This document shows, piece by piece, positions 34,635 through 43,230 of a stretch of 64,000 nucleotides of DNA. The translations under genes and the position numbers were made by a program. Source of the DNA: JAPLJC01 sp963697965 (GTDB lineage Bacteria > Desulfobacterota > Desulfobaccia > Desulfobaccales > 0-14-0-80-60-11); assembly GCA_963697965.1 (NCBI GenBank), contig OY969108.1, forward strand, positions 3,348,001 through 3,412,000, read 5' to 3'. The notes under the pieces were generated by a model. It ran no database searches. It saw only the letters and a list, made by a program, of their open reading frames with translations, and had not been told where the DNA came from. Each line of letters starts with the position of its first letter. Within the stretch, counting starts at the first letter, position 1.

Positions 34635-34699
34635 TAGTGGTCCGTTACATAATTGATTATCTATTGAAAATGACTGATTTTTAACCCCCCTTTGGAAAA
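34635..34699 (+). repeat. Dispersed intergenic repeat, copy 2 (matches 1767-1830)
   Basis: TAGTGGTCC...CTATTGAAAATGACTG...AACCCCCCTTTGGAAAAG is collinear with the minus strand of 1767-1830. A further inverted CCCCCTTT/AAAGGGGG pair follows to 34765. Confidence 0.75.
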
Positions 34700-34814
34700 G
34701 GGGGGTAGGGGAGATTTAATATAACATCTTGAAATCCCTCTAAATACCACTTTTTCAAAGGGGGACTTAACCAGGCAAAATCCAGCGTTCCAGTCCTGAT
34801 ATTATGTCCAGCTA

Positions 34815-35663
34815 ATGATGGAACACTCCACTAGAATGTCCCTTAAGGCGATAGCCAGGCGGGCGATACGAGGCGGCCAGGAATTCCTGGTGGCGCCGAT
34901 GGCGAGCCTGCGGCCCTGGGCGGCGGCACAGGGGCTCTCCCTGCGCCAGGCCATCGAAGCGGCCCTTGAGGCGGGCATCTTCCCCGAAGCCCTGGAGCGC
35001 AATTTCCCCAGCCTGACCCCGGCGGCGCAGCTCACCTTATGGCGGGGCAGCGCCCTGGTGGCGGGGCTGGGGGGCCTGGGGGGCTGCCAGGCCATGCTGC
35101 TGGCCAGGGCCGGGGTGGGCCGCCTCTTCCTGGCGGACGGCGACGTCTTCACCCCCTCCAACCTCAACCGCCAGTTGCTGGCCACCGCCCTCACCCTGGG
35201 GCAGAATAAGGCCGTGGTCACCGCCCGCCATCTCCGGGAGATCAACGAGGGCCTCCTCATTGAGGCCATCCCGGAGTTTCTGGATCAGGAGCGCCTGCGG
35301 CAGATTCTGCCCGGAGTGCAGGTGTTGCTGGACGCCCTGGATACCCTGGGGGCCCGGCGGGACCTGATCGCCGCGGCCAAAGAGGCAGGGGTGCCGGTGG
35401 TGCACGGCGCCGTGAACGGCGTCTTTGGCCAGGTGACTACCCTCATGCCCCAGGACCGCGGGGAGGTCAACCTTTATCCCTTCCTTCAAGCCCCGGACCC
35501 GGAAACTGTCCCCGGGGTGCTGGTCCCCACCGTCACCCTGACCGCCAGCCTCCAGGCCATGGAGGCCATCCGCCTGCTGCTGGGAAAAGAGCCCAACTAC
35601 CGGGGCCGGCTGGCCCACTTCGACGGCGACACCGGCCGCCTGGAGATCTTGCCGCTGGGCTGA
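34815..35663 (+). CDS. ThiF/MoeB/HesA-type E1-like adenylyltransferase
   Basis: This family adenylates the C-terminal Gly of a ubiquitin-like sulfur carrier. The 282-residue protein has a helical N-terminal extension of about 70 residues, then the nucleotide-binding fold: ALVAGLGGLGGCQAMLLARAG ends near 98, ADGDVFTPSNLNRQLL at about 106-121 (Asp, Asn and Arg for ATP) and the catalytic-region LLDALDTLGARRDL at about 175. The CxxC pairs that bind zinc in MoeB are absent, as in some HesA-like members. A MoaD/ThiS-like carrier lies 420 bp away on the other strand, directly beside an AOR-family gene. Activation of that carrier for pterin-cofactor sulfuration is the likely job. The start is uncertain because there is no clear ribosome site. 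Confidence 0.85.
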   Translation: MMEHSTRMSLKAIARRAIRGGQEFLVAPMASLRPWAAAQGLSLRQAIEAALEAGIFPEALERNFPSLTPAAQLTLWRGSALVAGLGGLGGCQAMLLARAGVGRLFLADGDVFTPSNLNRQLLATALTLGQNKAVVTARHLREINEGLLIEAIPEFLDQERLRQILPGVQVLLDALDTLGARRDLIAAAKEAGVPVVHGAVNGVFGQVTTLMPQDRGEVNLYPFLQAPDPETVPGVLVPTVTLTASLQAMEAIRLLLGKEPNYRGRLAHFDGDTGRLEILPLG

Positions 35664-35671
35664 TGGTCTTG

Positions 35672-36050
35672 GGGGGGCCAGGGCTTCCCCAGGCGAGACG
35701 CCTGTGCCACCGGCCCTGCCCCCTTTCTAAACCCCTCCCCCCTCCCGCATAAGACGTGGCGACCGCGGCGCCGGCTTCCAGCTGGTGATGGGGACGCTGG
35801 TAACGGTGCGTGAGACGCACCCTACAAAACTACAAGACTTCTGCAAAATGGAAGCCGCAGGGAGCGTCTTACGCGCCATTAGGGAAAGAATTAGGGGGAA
35901 TAGTGGCACAGATAGGCAGAGTGGGCGCGGCCCACCATTTCCGTAGGGGCGGGGTTTCCACGCCCAGGGCAAACCCACAGGCCAGAGGCCTGTGCCACCA
36001 GACGCCGCCCCCACAAGCCCAGGCTTCCAGCTGGTGATGGCGCCGCCCCC
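35672..36050. repeat. Cluster of dispersed intergenic repeats
   Basis: 35672-35755 is the inverted copy of 27842-27925. 35764-35800 and 36017-36050 carry GGCTTCCAGCTGGTGATGG (third copy at 33295). 35942-35965 is a degenerate palindrome copy. 35978-36000 repeats the AGGCCTGTGCCACC end. No gene is seen here. Confidence 0.75.
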
Positions 36051-36079
36051 GGCCTGGACAATACTTTGGGGCGATATTC

Positions 36080-36319
36080 TCAGCCGCCGCCGATGGGTGG
36101 AAACAGACCCAGGCGTTCATTCCCCTGCAAGACAAAATCCGCCTCCCGCCGGCGGCCGTCCACCATGATCAGGGTGACTTCCGGGGCGGGCAGGCCCAGG
36201 CGGGCGATCACCAACGCCACCGTGGCGCCCGCCGGGACTTCCAATGAAATTCCGTTATACGGATCGTAACCGGAAGCATATTGCCGCAGGGTGGCGTTGA
36301 GGAAGATTTTAAGCGGCAT
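36080..36319 (-). CDS. MoaD/ThiS-like sulfur-carrier protein
   Basis: This is a 79-residue ubiquitin-like protein starting at ATG 36319 (MPLKIFLNATLRQYASGYDP). It shows the beta-grasp pattern (ISLEVPAGATVALVIARLGL, EVTLIMVDGRR, LGLFPPIGGG) and ends in Gly-Gly-Gly, so a terminal di-glycine for thiocarboxylation is present. It lies 134 bp downstream of an AOR-family gene on the same strand and opposite an E1-like gene. MoaD-like genes commonly accompany AOR genes, where they help to make the tungsto- or molybdopterin dithiolene. An in-frame ATG further upstream is possible but lacks support. Confidence 0.85.
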   Translation of the reverse strand: MPLKIFLNATLRQYASGYDPYNGISLEVPAGATVALVIARLGLPAPEVTLIMVDGRRREADFVLQGNERLGLFPPIGGG

Positions 36320-36453
36320 GTTTATCGGCGCGTTTCGCCCCTGGCAGCCGGGGCCTGAGCCCACGCTGTCAAGGCTCTTGACACAGGTTGGGAGTGGGTT
36401 TGGGGGAGGCCGGGATTTTCTGCCGGGACCCTGGCCCTCCCCCCACCATCTTT

Positions 36454-37938
36454 CTACAAATCTGCCAGCACCTGGGCGATTTCCTCGTCGGTGAAGTCCC
36501 AGGTGACGTTGTGCGGTTTCAGATTCTCTTTAAAAAAGCCCGGCAGGTGGTCCTGGGTCCGGGTGAAGCGCGCCTCCCGGTTGAAGCTCTTCTCGTCGTG
36601 GAGGATCTGTCGGCCCAGGGCCGTCACGTCGACGGTGGTGAGGCTCAGGCCGTAGCAGGCATTGATCAGGTCCACGAGGCACTGCAGGGCCTCGGGGTTG
36701 TCCAGCACCGGGAAGGCCACGGACGGGCAGAGGCCGGTGGCGTCGATGGCCGCGGTGGCGATCTGCGGGTTCCGGGAGAATTCGATGTTGCCTTCCTTTT
36801 TCAAGGATTCGCCGCCGCAGCCGCACTGCAGGAAATTAACGGCCACCGCGTAGCCTGCGGTGGCGTCGCCACCCATGGGGCTGGCGGCGCGGGTGAGGCC
36901 CACCCCCTTTTCGGCCCGACGGTCACAGGCTGGCAGGGCCTCCCCCTTTGCCGCCGGGACCCGCTCCAGCCCCAGGGCCTGGCCGGTGAAGGCCGAGCCG
37001 TTGCCGATGATCAAACCCCAGGGGTCGTTTTTTCCCACCTTTTTCAGCATCTTGAGGGCCACGGACCCCGAGCCCCAGGGGATGACCCCCCCTTCCATCA
37101 GCACACCCAGGGTAACCCCCATTTCGATGGGATCCAGGCCGAGGTCATCGCAGAGGCGGTCCAGTTGAGCAATCTCATCCGGGTGGCGGATCCGGGTATT
37201 GGCCTCCAGGGCCCTGTGGGTCTCGTATTCGTAGCCGGAGGTGAGATATTTGCCCTTGGCGCGGGCGGCGGCCTTGAATCCCTCCGGGTCGGCCAGGGGA
37301 ACGCTGGCCGGGGCCCCCTTATCGTCCACCACCAGGGCCTTGAGCTTCTTGGACCCCATCAAGGCCCCCAAGCCGCCCCGGCCTGCCGCCCGGGCGGGAC
37401 GGCCGGCGGGATCGCTGACCTGGATGCTGGCCGCGGTCAGGCATTTCTCGCCGGCCGGGCCGATGCTCAACACCCCCACGCCCCGGCCGAAGCGCTTCCA
37501 GAGCAGGGCCATGGTCCGGTAGTTCCCCAGACCCTCATACTCGGAAGCAGGGAAGAATTCCACCCCCTCCGGGGAAATCTTCACCAGGCAGCAGCCGTCA
37601 GCCTGCCTGGGTTTGCCCTCCAGCACCACCGCCTTGATGCCCAGGCGGGCCAGCTTTTGGGAAACGGTCCCCCCGACGTTGCCCTCCTTGATGGCGCCGG
37701 TGAGGGGAGATTTGCCGCCCGCCGAGAGGTGCCCGGAGTTGGCCGCAAAGGTGCCGGCGAGCAGCCCCGGGGCCAGCACCAGCTTGTTGGCGGTGCTCAG
37801 AGGGTGACAGCTAGGGTCCACCTCCTCCCGGATGAGGCGGGAAGTGAGGGCTCGCCCCCCCAAACCGGTGTAGGCCGGGGGAACTTCTTCCCAGTGGTAA
37901 CTCTGGCGAGCCATATTGAGGCGCAGAATCCTGGCCAT
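36454..37938 (-). CDS. Aldehyde:ferredoxin oxidoreductase-family protein lacking the Fe-S cysteine triplet region
   Basis: The family oxidises aldehydes to acids with ferredoxin, using a tungsten bis-pterin. I start at ATG 37938 (MARILRLNM) with AAGGAG upstream. The N-terminal AOR domain is clear (YTGLGGRALTSRLI, LLAGTFAANSG, GKSPLTGAIKEGNVGG, GLGALMGSKKLKALVV), as is the C-terminal domain (LDRLCDDLGLDPIEMG, SPMGGDATAGYAVA, TGLCPSVAFP). In typical members about 100 residues with CxxCxxxC lie between SKKLKA and the EYET motif. Here only about 28 residues separate them and the CxxCxxxC is missing. The length (494) is accordingly about 100 short. It may lack the [4Fe-4S] cluster or be an electron-transfer variant. 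WtpABC and MoaD/E1 genes in the window suit a pterin enzyme. Confidence 0.85.
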   Translation of the reverse strand: MARILRLNMARQSYHWEEVPPAYTGLGGRALTSRLIREEVDPSCHPLSTANKLVLAPGLLAGTFAANSGHLSAGGKSPLTGAIKEGNVGGTVSQKLARLGIKAVVLEGKPRQADGCCLVKISPEGVEFFPASEYEGLGNYRTMALLWKRFGRGVGVLSIGPAGEKCLTAASIQVSDPAGRPARAAGRGGLGALMGSKKLKALVVDDKGAPASVPLADPEGFKAAARAKGKYLTSGYEYETHRALEANTRIRHPDEIAQLDRLCDDLGLDPIEMGVTLGVLMEGGVIPWGSGSVALKMLKKVGKNDPWGLIIGNGSAFTGQALGLERVPAAKGEALPACDRRAEKGVGLTRAASPMGGDATAGYAVAVNFLQCGCGGESLKKEGNIEFSRNPQIATAAIDATGLCPSVAFPVLDNPEALQCLVDLINACYGLSLTTVDVTALGRQILHDEKSFNREARFTRTQDHLPGFFKENLKPHNVTWDFTDEEIAQVLADL

Positions 37939-38169
37939 GGGTGAAACTCCTTGGCAATAAATACCCAAAATTCCGGGAATGGCCTTTTCTCCCGGCGAAG
38001 GGCGGCTGACCAGGGAGTAAGCAAAAGTTAAGGCGTCATCGTTGAGAAGGCAAGGACCGGGCCGGCAGGAATTTCCCTGGGCGGCGGGGTCGAGCCAATG
38101 GGCTTTCCCTTGAAAGTTCATATGATCAAGTTATAATTATCGGGCAACTGCCCACCTAGCGGAGGAATC

Positions 38170-39585
38170 ATGGCCGACGCGGAGACGCTGCACCGGCTGA
38201 ATGAGGAACTGGAGCAGCGGGTCGGGGAGCGCACCGAGGAATTGCGGGGAACGGTGGCTCGACTGGAAGAAGAAATGAGCGATCGACAAGAGGCCGAACA
38301 GAAGGCGGCCGCCCTGGGAAGGCTTTACCGTTTATTGACCCGGGTGTATGAAACCATTGTGCACGCCCAAGACCAGGAAGGGCTTTTCCGCCAGGCCTGC
38401 CGGATCATGATGGAGGAGGGGGACTTCCTGCTGTGCTGGATCGGCCGGGTCGATTGGGAAGCCGGGTTGGTCCGGGCTGCGGCGCAATTCGACCTCATAG
38501 AGGATTATCCACAAAACATTACTATTTCCCTGGGAGATGTCCCGGAGGGCCTGGGACCGACTGGGGTAGCGGTGCGCCAGGGGCGCTGGGATGTTTGCCT
38601 CGATATTGCCGCTGATCCCCGCATGGCCCCCTGGAGGAAGGAGGCCCTGGCGCGGGGTTTCAAGTCCTCCGCCGCTTTTCCCTTGTTTGTGGGCGAAAGG
38701 GTCGAAGGAGTCCTGACCCTCTATTCCGGGCAGAAGGGTTTCTTCAATACGGAAGAGATCTCGGCGCTCAACTCCCTGGCCCAGGAGCTCTCCTTCGCCA
38801 TGGTATCGATGGACCGGGAAGCCAGACGCCGGCAGGCGGAAGCAGAGATCCACCGCCTTAACGAAGAACTGGAGCAGCGGGTCAAGGAGCGCACCGCTCA
38901 GCTGGAGTTCGCCAACCGGGAACTGGAAGCCTTCACTTATTCAGTGTCCCATGACCTCAAGGCCCCCATCCGGGCCATCCAGGGTTTCTCCCGAATGCTG
39001 GCGAGCGAGCATGCCTCCCGGCTGGATGAAGAAGGTCTAAGGCTGCTCGACGTTATCGTCGACAATACCCGGATGATGGGCAACCTCATCAATGACCTGT
39101 TGGCCCTGTCGCGGCTGGAGCGGCAGCAGCTAAGCAAGTCCGTCGTCGATTTGGCTGCTGTCAGTAAACGGGCCTTCGAGCAACTCCGGGCCGAAGCGCC
39201 GGACCGGGATTTGCAATTAATCGTTGCGGACCCGCCCCCGGCCTTCGGTGACCCCAAACTGCTCACTCAGGTGATGATGAATCTCCTGGACAATGCCATC
39301 AAATACACCAGGTCCAGCGAGAGCGCGGTCATTGAAGTGGGCGGGCGGGTGGCGGACCAGGAAACCGTCCACTATGTCAAGGACAACGGAGTCGGGTTTG
39401 ATGAACGCTATGCCGAAAACCTGTTCGGCGTCTTCCAGCGTCTGCACGGGCGGGGGGAGTACGAAGGCAGCGGGGTCGGCCTGGCCATCGTCAAGCGTCT
39501 GGTGGTAAGGCACGGTGGCCGGGTGTGGGCCGCCGGGAAGGTGAACGAGGGCGCCACCTTCTACTTTGCCTTGCCTAAGGAGTGA
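38170..39585 (+). CDS. Cytosolic sensor histidine kinase with GAF domain
   Basis: This is a 471-residue protein without transmembrane helices. A coiled coil (about 1-45) contains HRLNEELEQRVGERTEELR. A GAF domain spans about 55-215. A second coiled coil (about 228-255) repeats HRLNEELEQRVKERTAQLE almost exactly. HisKA has the phospho-acceptor in YSVSHDLKAPIRAIQGFSRM. HATPase_c has NLLDNAIKYTR (N box), KDNGVGFDERY (G1) and GSGVGLAIVKRLV (G2). It ends ATFYFALPKE, typical of phytochrome-like/bacteriophytochrome kinases. No response regulator is adjacent, so it is an orphan kinase. The ligand sensed by the GAF domain is unknown. The start has GGAGGAATC upstream. Confidence 0.93.
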   Translation: MADAETLHRLNEELEQRVGERTEELRGTVARLEEEMSDRQEAEQKAAALGRLYRLLTRVYETIVHAQDQEGLFRQACRIMMEEGDFLLCWIGRVDWEAGLVRAAAQFDLIEDYPQNITISLGDVPEGLGPTGVAVRQGRWDVCLDIAADPRMAPWRKEALARGFKSSAAFPLFVGERVEGVLTLYSGQKGFFNTEEISALNSLAQELSFAMVSMDREARRRQAEAEIHRLNEELEQRVKERTAQLEFANRELEAFTYSVSHDLKAPIRAIQGFSRMLASEHASRLDEEGLRLLDVIVDNTRMMGNLINDLLALSRLERQQLSKSVVDLAAVSKRAFEQLRAEAPDRDLQLIVADPPPAFGDPKLLTQVMMNLLDNAIKYTRSSESAVIEVGGRVADQETVHYVKDNGVGFDERYAENLFGVFQRLHGRGEYEGSGVGLAIVKRLVVRHGGRVWAAGKVNEGATFYFALPKE

Positions 39586-39840
39586 TGGGGTCGCTGACCC
39601 CTATCTCAAAGACCTATCTCATCCCGGGCTATTCAAAGCTAATGAAGTTTCGCCCCAATCCTGGCGACTAGTCCCGGGTCCGCAAGACGCCTAGCAATTC
39701 GCGCCGAAATCTGTCTAATGAATAAAAGGGAAGATGTGCCTGGTTCGGACCAGGCAAGTGATTACGCTAGTCAGAAAGGGAGGCCGGCCGCAAATTGCAG
39801 CCGCCCCAGAGACTGATCCTCAAAACCAAAGGAGCCGTTT

Positions 39841-40302
39841 ATGAAAAAGTTGAGTATCCTGTTAATACTGGCAATTTTCCTGGGCGCCGGCATGATAGGG
39901 GCGATGCCTGGGCTTTCCCAGGCGCAGGTCTATCCGCCCCCGCCTGGGCCGGTCGCATCAGCCCCTTATGTTGGCCTCAATACCCCCTGGGTCTATTACA
40001 ACGGTGATTGGTTCTTGAATGGCATCCTGTATTACTTTTTTGGCCCACGTTATGGATGGGGCCCGTATTACGCCTATCCCGAAACCTTCATAGTCAGACC
40101 CGGCCAATGGTATGGGCCGAAATGGGATGGGTGGTATCGAGCCCATCCGGTTTTCTGGAAGAATTTTCAGCACGCCTACCCGCATTGGCGCGGACACGCT
40201 GTAGGCCGTCATTATGGCGAGGAGTTCTATAACAGGTATCATCCTGGCCAGGGCGGCGGTTGGCATCACGGGGTCCCTGGTCATGAATTTCATCGGCCCT
40301 AA
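39841..40302 (+). CDS. Small exported Gly/Tyr/Trp-rich protein
   Basis: This 153-residue protein starts at ATG 39841 with AAAGGAGCC upstream. The signal peptide is clear (about 1-29, KKLSILLILAIFLGAG...SQAQ). The mature part begins with Pro-rich YPPPPGPVAS and is dense in Tyr, Trp, Gly and, toward the end, His (YPHWRGHAVGRHYGEEFYNR). Such small aromatic/Gly-rich periplasmic proteins are common in this bacterial group, and their function is unknown. The His-rich tail could bind metal. It is a lone gene between the kinase and the CAP-domain gene. Confidence 0.7.
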   Translation: MKKLSILLILAIFLGAGMIGAMPGLSQAQVYPPPPGPVASAPYVGLNTPWVYYNGDWFLNGILYYFFGPRYGWGPYYAYPETFIVRPGQWYGPKWDGWYRAHPVFWKNFQHAYPHWRGHAVGRHYGEEFYNRYHPGQGGGWHHGVPGHEFHRP

Positions 40303-40416
40303 GCAAGCTGGCCGGTGATTGAAGGCGAAAATGGAGAGGGCAGGGCAGGCAAAGGGTGCGGGTTGGATGCCGCCCCTGAGCCTGCCCGCTGCCCGAGGGT
40401 CGACTGAGGTTTCCGG

Positions 40417-41015
40417 GTGCGAAAATTATTAGCGCCGGTCATGGCGGCCATAGTCTGGGCCGCCTGGCTCACCGCCCTGATGGGGCCCCTGGGCTGTCAG
40501 CCATATCCGCAGCAGCCCTACCAGGGTCAACCATATCCCGGGCAGCAGTATCAGCCCCCGTCATCCTGGGGTCCCCGGGCCCAGGCCCCGGCGCACCTTA
40601 ATGACGTGGCAGAATGGATCGGGCGCTTCACCAATGAAATCCGCCAGAGATCCAGCCTCCCCCCCTGGCCAAAGACGGGAATCTCTCAACCGTTGCCCAG
40701 GGTTATAGCGATGACATGCTGCGGCGTGGCTTTTTTTCCCATACCAATCCCGAAGGCCTGACTGTCAAGGACAGGCTCAGCCCATATTTCTCCGGCTCCC
40801 TCCGCAGCTGGGGAGAAAACATCTGGGAAGGCTCCAACATCTCCGCCGCTAACAGCGAGGCCCTGGCCCGGTATATTATGGATTCCTGGATGTCCAGCCC
40901 CGGTCACCGGGAAAACATCCTGAGCGCCGACTACACCCACCTGGGCGTGGGGGTTGCTGCCCTGGGCGGGGAAATCCGGGCCACCCAAGATTTCGCCAAT
41001 CTTCGAGGCAGGTAG
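40417..41015 (+). pseudogene. CAP (SCP-like) domain lipoprotein gene with a frameshift
   Basis: From GTG 40417 the frame encodes a lipoprotein signal (AIVWAAWLTALMGPLGC), a Gln/Tyr/Pro-rich linker and the start of the CAP domain (LNDVAEWIGRFTNEIRQR). A run of seven C (40659-40665) follows, after which the frame is lost. The neighbouring frame continues with AKDGNLSTVAQGYSDDMLRR, GFFSHTNPEGLTVKDRL, GENIWEG and SWMSSPGHRENILSADYTH to a stop at 41015. These are the family's conserved His/Glu/His segments. The homopolymer makes a sequencing indel or slippage mutation likely. Intact, it would be a roughly 200-residue secreted protein of unknown substrate. Confidence 0.8.
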
Positions 41016-41117
41016 CCCGTCCCCCGGAAGAGGCAGGTTAGCCGTTGGAAGGCTCGCAGGACATTCCCCGGCAGTGAGCGGCCCGGGAGGCTTTAACCGC
41101 GATGGCGGCCCGGGGAG

Positions 41118-41453
41118 TTAATCCGCGTAGACGAAAACCGGCCCCGAAAGGAATTCCAGCGCCACCCCATAGTGGGGGGATTCTTTAGTCGGCTGCTCTA
41201 CGCGCTTGACTTTCCCGGTGGCCTTGATTATGTAGGGGATGAGGGGATTGGCGTGGTCGGGCTGGAATTTGAAAATGAAGTCGGCAATGTCGTCAGGTTG
41301 CAACCTGGGAGCAGTTTCGGACATATGCAGGCCGCCAATGCTGAGGTCCGTCATAACGGCCCGGTGGGAAAAGGTATCTTCCGAACCCTGCAATTGTGCC
41401 TGGTATTCGAACGGCAAGGACTTATAGATCCGGGGGAATAATCGCCGCTCCAT
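41118..41453 (-). CDS. PilZ-domain protein
   Basis: This is a 111-residue single PilZ domain that binds cyclic di-GMP. The N-terminal ERRLFPRIYKSLPFEY gives the RxxxR part, and MTDLSIGGLHMSE supplies the DxSxxG motif about 30 residues later. The remaining strands (IIKATGKVKRVEQ, YGVALEFLSG) complete the barrel. It has no fused output domain, so it probably acts as an adaptor for motility, pilus or polysaccharide systems. The Tad-like genes at 47-52 kb are one candidate target, but no operon links them. Confidence 0.88.
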   Translation of the reverse strand: MERRLFPRIYKSLPFEYQAQLQGSEDTFSHRAVMTDLSIGGLHMSETAPRLQPDDIADFIFKFQPDHANPLIPYIIKATGKVKRVEQPTKESPHYGVALEFLSGPVFVYAD

Positions 41454-41708
41454 GATACACCCCGCCCAGGGTTGACTGAAAATTATATGGGCAACCTTGG
41501 CTGCCCCTGGTCAAAAGGGGCCAGGGAATCCCCAAAAGTTTACATGGACCCAAACAATGGTGATAACCTTACAATATAAATTCAAAAAATTGAAAAGCTA
41601 ATTTTTTGATATCGATTATTGCCCTTACCCTAAAAAATCTGCCAAAATACCGGGATAATTGCTAGCAGGCATGAGGCTCCCTGGGCAGACTCGAAACCCA
41701 AAACGCAG

Positions 41709-42419
41709 CTAAATCCCCAGGTAGGCGCGCCTGACCTCATCGTTTTTCATGAGGGCCCGGGCCTCTCCTTCCAGGTGCACCCGGCCCTCCGCCAGGACGT
41801 AGGCATAGTCGCTCACCGCCAGGGCCATGGTGACGTTTTGCTCTACCAGGAGCATGGTGAGACCGGTCTTTTTCAAATGCGTGAGGGATTCGAACAGGGT
41901 GAGGGCCAACAAGGGGGAGAGGCCCAAAGAGAGTTCATCCAGCATCAGGACTTCCGGCTCGGCCATCAGGCCCCGGGCCACCGCCACCATCTGCTGCTCG
42001 CCGCCGCTCAGGGTGCCGGCCTTTTGCCGGGCCCGCTCTTTGAGGCGGGGGAAAAGCTCAAAGGCCTTCTCCAGATTTTGCTGAAAGGACGGCCGGGCCC
42101 GCCGGGAAAAAGCGCCCATCTCCAGGTTCTCCAGGACCGTCATTTCCGTGAAGAGCTGGCGTCCTTCCGGAACCAGGACCATGCCGGCCTTGGCCCGGGC
42201 GTTGGCCGGCCAGTGGCTGACATCCTGGCCGGCAAAGGTAACGGTGCCCTGCCAGGGGCGCAGCAGCCCCATCATGGATTTCAACAGGGTGGTTTTGCCC
42301 ACCCCGTTGGAACCCACCAGGGTGGTGAGCTTCCCCTTCTCCAGGCGCAGGTTCACCCCCCAGAGGATCTGGACCCCTTCGTAGCCCGAAGTGATATCCT
42401 TGACTTCTAAGAGATTCAT
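41709..42419 (-). CDS. livF: Branched-chain amino acid ABC transporter ATP-binding protein LivF
   Basis: This is the second ATPase of a livKHMGF importer. The 236-residue protein has Walker A VGSNGVGKTTLLK, the LivF-typical VPEGRQLFTEMTVLENLEMGA, signature GTLSGGEQQMVAVAR and Walker B VLMLDELSLGLSP (Leu in place of the usual Pro after DE). The H-loop is in VEQNVTMAL. It is the last gene of the operon, 58 bp after livG. The ending RRAYLGI is family-typical. The substrate could be branched-chain amino acids, amides or urea-like compounds, which sequence does not settle. Confidence 0.95.
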   Translation of the reverse strand: MNLLEVKDITSGYEGVQILWGVNLRLEKGKLTTLVGSNGVGKTTLLKSMMGLLRPWQGTVTFAGQDVSHWPANARAKAGMVLVPEGRQLFTEMTVLENLEMGAFSRRARPSFQQNLEKAFELFPRLKERARQKAGTLSGGEQQMVAVARGLMAEPEVLMLDELSLGLSPLLALTLFESLTHLKKTGLTMLLVEQNVTMALAVSDYAYVLAEGRVHLEGEARALMKNDEVRRAYLGI

Positions 42420-42477
42420 CTAGTTAGTCTATCCTTGGCCTTCAGATGAAAAACGCCGCCTGCAACCCAAAACCGCC

Positions 42478-43230
42478 TCACTCGGCCAGGAGCCGCGCCG
42501 TCATTTCCGGATCCCCCAGGTAAGCCTCGATGACCTGGGGGTTGCTGGCCACTTCCTGGGGGCTGCCCTTGGCGATGAGCTGGCCGTAGTCCAGGACGAT
42601 GATCTGGTCCGAAATACTCATTATTGCCTGCATGACGTGCTCGATCATCAGGATGGAGTAGCCCTGGTGCCTGATCTCCCGGATGGTCTCCATCATATGG
42701 GCGATCTCCGAGGGGTTGAGGCCGGCCAGCACTTCGTCCAGCAGCAGCAGATAAGGGCGGGCCGCCAGGGCCCGGGCCAGTTCCAGGCGCTTCTTTTGGG
42801 CCACGTTGAGGCCGCCCGCCAACCGCTTGGCCAGCTCCGTCAGGCCCACCTGCGCCAGGGCCTGTTCCGCTATGGCGGCGGCCCGGCCCAGGGAGTGGCG
42901 TTCCCGGCCAAAACAGGCCCCCACCATGACATTTTCCAGGACGGTGAGTTCGTTCAGGGGGCGGACCACCTGGTGGGCCCGGGCCAGACCCCGCCGGGCC
43001 ACCTCGTAGGAAGGCAGACCGCTAATCTTTTCCCCCCGGAAGATCACTTGGCCGCTGTTGGGCTGATGGACCCCGTTGATCACGTTGAACAGGGTGGTCT
43101 TGCCCGCGCCGTTGGGCCCGATGAGTCCCAGGATCTGCCCCTCGGTGAGATCAAAGGTGACGTCCAGCAGGGCTTGCAGACCGCCGAATCTCTTGGAGAT
43201 TTCCTGTACCTGGAGGATCATTCCAGCCAT
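42478..43230 (-). CDS. livG: Branched-chain amino acid ABC transporter ATP-binding protein LivG
   Basis: This is the first ATPase of the importer (250 residues). Walker A is IGPNGAGKTTLFNVI, the Q-loop region is RAHQVVRPLNELTVLENVMV and Walker B is LLLLDEVLAGLNPSE. The signature reads LNVAQKKRLELARAL, drifting from the usual LSYGQ. The His switch is in IEHVMQAI. The start ATG 43230 overlaps livM by 13 bases. An alternative ATG at 43221 would overlap the livM stop as ATGA. Translation coupling is likely in either case. Confidence 0.94.
   Translation of the reverse strand: MAGMILQVQEISKRFGGLQALLDVTFDLTEGQILGLIGPNGAGKTTLFNVINGVHQPNSGQVIFRGEKISGLPSYEVARRGLARAHQVVRPLNELTVLENVMVGACFGRERHSLGRAAAIAEQALAQVGLTELAKRLAGGLNVAQKKRLELARALAARPYLLLLDEVLAGLNPSEIAHMMETIREIRHQGYSILMIEHVMQAIMSISDQIIVLDYGQLIAKGSPQEVASNPQVIEAYLGDPEMTARLLAE

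Noticed and set aside
36388..37944. 518-codon plus-strand frame opposite the AOR-family gene
   Set aside because: Shadow frame. Family motifs and the ribosome site are on the minus strand.
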